Shown: positions 41,257 through 43,439 of the stretch, in pieces | Numbering within the stretch: the stretch's first letter is position 1 | How the letters are laid out: every line of letters starts with the position of its first letter | Source: Jaenimonas drosophilae | Taxonomy: Eukaryota; Euglenozoa; Kinetoplastea; Trypanosomatida; Trypanosomatidae | DNA: 43,439 bases | Assembly: GCA_030849065.1 (NCBI GenBank) | Contig: JASAON010001507.1 | Coordinates: 1-43,439 of the forward strand | Direction: 5' to 3' | Notes under the pieces: generated by a model | What the model was told of the DNA's origin: nothing | The model's database searches: none | What the model saw: only the letters and a program-made list of their open reading frames with translations | Program-made: the position numbers and the translations under genes

Positions 41257-42810
41257 CTAGCATGGCATCACTGGTCCAGTCTTGCCGTAGCTGACCAAGA
41301 AGCTCAACACCTGCTCCTCGTACTCCTCCGGTGCGACGTTGTATAGGCCACAATGAAAGGCGCCTTCACAGCGATATAAACGTTTAGGCTCCTTGGCTGC
41401 CGCAAAGAGGAGGTCCGTGTGCTCCACGGGAACAATGACGTCTGCCGTGCCATGCATGAGCAGTACCGGTCGTGGAGAGATGCTCGAAATGCTGTGAATG
41501 GCCTGGCACTGACGACTTGGCATATTGCCAACACGCACGTTTAGCCAAAACTTGCAAATCATGCGAAAAAGACGAAAACTCCAGCGACTGTACCAGCGCA
41601 ATGAGAGGTAGCCGCCCACCACACGCATCACCTGCTCATCCAGCAGCTTGCCACACGTTGCCATGGCATTCTCCGCAATCACCATGTTGATGCTCGGATC
41701 GATGGCGGCGGCCATGATGACCGCTGCTCCGCCAACACTCGTGCCCATGGCGCAGATACTCTGAAAACCGTAGGTACTCCGCATGAATTGGCATGCCGCC
41801 ACAACATCAAAACGTTCCGTCATGCCAAACATAAGACCCTTGTTACTCGCACTGCTTAAGCCATGATCACGTAGATCGAACAACAAACAACCAAAACCTG
41901 CTTGATGCAGAAAGGGAACATGTCGCAGCCACGCACGTCGATCGCGTCCTCCGCCATGAACGAGCACGACGCCCGTTGTTTCCTTCGCACCAAGATGGTG
42001 ATGATGGTTTTCATCGGCACACACATCTTCGCTCTGTGGTGGTGGCACATACCACCCACGCAACACATAGCCATCGGTGGATTTGAAGGATATCTCCTCA
42101 AAGTTATGGCCAAAATCATCGCGCGGGTCGTGGATCCACGTGCGCCAATACTCCGGCTGGCCAACCAACGGGAGTGATGTTGCGTTGGGATCGTGATGAT
42201 GCCATGGTGGACGAATCGCAATCTCAGCAATGAAGTAGGCCGCGGCAATCAGATAGAAGGCCATGGAGATGGTGATGAAGATGGTTGCGAAACGAAGGCC
42301 GTTGTAAAAAATGAGGCACAAGAGTGGTGCCACGAGGCACATGACGGCTTTTCGCACCGTTTTCGGGCTGACGGTATCACCGCTGTGGCGGCTCTCCAAC
42401 ACATCGGTGGATTCACTGTGAGAGCCACCGCCACTGGGGCTGGCATCTCTGCTCATGTTGGTTTTGGCACTTATTCTGCGTGCGGTGGCACGAATGGCGG
42501 CGATTTGCCGTTGATGTGATTGCCGTCGTGCCTCTGCTTGTGAAAAGAGAAGCGTCATTTCAGCTCGGTAGGCCGGTGGGGTACACTCCAGTGCTGTGCG
42601 CCCATCGTGGTCGCGCATAGATGCATCAACGTGATGATGCTCAAGGAGATATTTTGCCATGGCTAAGTGATGATTGCTGCAGGCGATGTGCAGCGCGGTT
42701 TGGCCGTCATCGTCAGCACCGCCAACATCCACTGCATCATGCTTTAGCAACACCTTGATAAGCCCAGAGAGATCATTGGCGCGAACGGCAGCGTGGAGGA
42801 GCTCCGTCAT
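41257..42810 (-). CDS. Ankyrin-repeat / transmembrane / alpha-beta hydrolase fusion
   Basis: A 517-residue protein in three parts. Residues 1-95 hold two to three ankyrin repeats (DGQTALHIACSNHHLAMAKYLLE, then DHDGRTALE). After a Ser-rich linker, residues 153-199 form one or two membrane helices (VMCLVAPLLCLIF and FATIFITISMAFYLIAAAYFIAEIAI). Residues 235-510 are an alpha/beta hydrolase resembling the BEM46/ABHD13/ABHD17 group: oxyanion region VLVHGGGRDRR, nucleophile elbow GTSVGG (S358), acid HGTADVIVP (D457) and base GAFHCGLY (H486). The triad is complete. It is probably a membrane-bound serine hydrolase (lipase, thioesterase or peptidase unknown) with ankyrins for partner binding. The pyrimidine tract upstream has no AG before the ATG, which leaves some doubt about the start. 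Confidence 0.88.
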   Translation of the reverse strand: MTELLHAAVRANDLSGLIKVLLKHDAVDVGGADDDGQTALHIACSNHHLAMAKYLLEHHHVDASMRDHDGRTALECTPPAYRAEMTLLFSQAEARRQSHQRQIAAIRATARRISAKTNMSRDASPSGGGSHSESTDVLESRHSGDTVSPKTVRKAVMCLVAPLLCLIFYNGLRFATIFITISMAFYLIAAAYFIAEIAIRPPWHHHDPNATSLPLVGQPEYWRTWIHDPRDDFGHNFEEISFKSTDGYVLRGWYVPPPQSEDVCADENHHHHLGAKETTGVVLVHGGGRDRRAWLRHVPFLHQAGFGCLLFDLRDHGLSSASNKGLMFGMTERFDVVAACQFMRSTYGFQSICAMGTSVGGAAVIMAAAIDPSINMVIAENAMATCGKLLDEQVMRVVGGYLSLRWYSRWSFRLFRMICKFWLNVRVGNMPSRQCQAIHSISSISPRPVLLMHGTADVIVPVEHTDLLFAAAKEPKRLYRCEGAFHCGLYNVAPEEYEEQVLSFLVSYGKTGPVMPC

Positions 42811-43439
42811 AGTGAGGTTGATGATGCGGATGCAACAAAAAGAACAAACAATAGAAGAAGAAAGTGATGTGCTCTCACGATCGTAGCGCGAAAATTGTAA
42901 ACACGAAAATATAAAACAAAAAACAAACTAAAAACTTGAATTAAAGAGTTTGAATGTTGTTGTGGTTGTTGTTGTTGTTGTTGTTGCTCAAAAAGTGGTA
43001 GTAAAGTGCGCAACAACAAACAAGAAAGTGTGTGTGTTTCAAAACTAAGAAACTAAAAAAAAAATATCACCTCCACACACGTAAGTGTACAAGACTCTCT
43101 CGCCGGTGTTAGAGCCAACGATGGAGGTGGAGCCTGCCTTGGTTAGACAATTCACACAAACACAATGTGTGCGTGTGTGTGCGAGTGAGTCAGTATTTGC
43201 GTTTGTGTTTGCCACTAAATTGTATTGAGGAGTGGCAGAGCTAGATGATGAGAGGGGGTGGCGGAAGAGATGCAGTGAGCTATCCTTGTGGTTATGAGTG
43301 TTGTGTAATTTGGCTGGAAAAAAAGAATAAACGATGATAGATGAAGATGAAGAGGATGAGTGTGTAGATGTAGTTGCATCCTCATGCGCAACAGACACAA
43401 AACTTCATTTAAACACAAGGTTGTGTGTAGGCTGCTCGG
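42811..43439. other. Right-edge spacer upstream of the hydrolase fusion gene
   Basis: No credible frame. A TTG run lies at 42957-42986 and a TG run near 43167-43181. The pyrimidine-rich strand (minus) at 42815-42865 is the likely trans-splice signal of the fusion gene. The rest is presumably the 3' UTR of a gene beyond the window. Confidence 0.55.

Noticed and set aside
1..43439. CRISPR arrays, insertion sequences, retroelements or spliceosomal introns
   Set aside because: No spaced direct repeats of CRISPR type, transposase or reverse transcriptase motifs were seen. All genes read as single open frames, and simple repeats explain the repetitive sequence.

Overview
This window looks like nuclear DNA from a kinetoplastid protist, most likely a free-living bodonid of the Bodo saltans type. 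Four things point there. All sixteen protein genes I can support lie head to tail on the minus strand. None appears to contain an intron, and one reading frame runs 13.5 kb. Most starts are preceded, on the minus strand, by a pyrimidine-rich tract and an AG dinucleotide, as expected for spliced-leader trans-splicing. The products fit too: a mitochondrial bL17 with long extensions, PRL phosphatases ending in a CAAX box with terminal Met, and an ELP3-like enzyme of unusual type. The genus is inference; no rRNA, spliced-leader gene or other marker is present. The standard code is used, with TAA, TAG and TGA all serving as stops.

Transcription runs from high to low coordinates. In that order the genes are: an ankyrin, membrane and alpha/beta-hydrolase fusion (42810-41257); a PRL phosphatase (40432-39902); an ELP3-like radical-SAM/acetyltransferase (39457-37292); a second PRL (36173-35634); an ornithine-carrier-like SLC25 protein (34560-33688); the rRNA-processing nuclease LAS1 (33459-32374); an NHL/SMP-30-like propeller (31973-31065); and an RG-rich protein (30638-30054). 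These are followed by a giant bridge-like lipid transfer protein of the BLTP1/Csf1 family (29478-15961), mitochondrial ribosomal bL17m (15704-14784), a small unknown protein (14528-14061), eIF1A (13640-13131), a 67-residue membrane protein (12683-12480), a long disordered protein with C-terminal leucine-rich repeats (11841-8377), an unknown probably mitochondrial protein (5268-2887), and an ACAD10-like HAD plus APH protein whose kinase site is lost (2584-116).

The genes do not form one pathway, as is normal for kinetoplastid polycistrons. Several touch protein synthesis: eIF1A (initiation), LAS1 (ITS2 cleavage), ELP3 (wobble-uridine modification or rDNA-related acetylation) and bL17m (mitochondrial large subunit). 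BLTP1 and the two prenylated PRL phosphatases are membrane-system proteins.

Spacers are rich in dinucleotide (TG/CA) and trinucleotide (ATG/CAT, TTG/CAA) repeats. The main unexplained stretch is the 3.1 kb spacer 5269-8376. It has no credible protein gene but holds several strong inverted repeats, including a possible three-way-junction RNA at 6121-6253 followed by an Sm-site-like sequence and T-runs. I saw no tRNA, rRNA, transposon or CRISPR array by eye.
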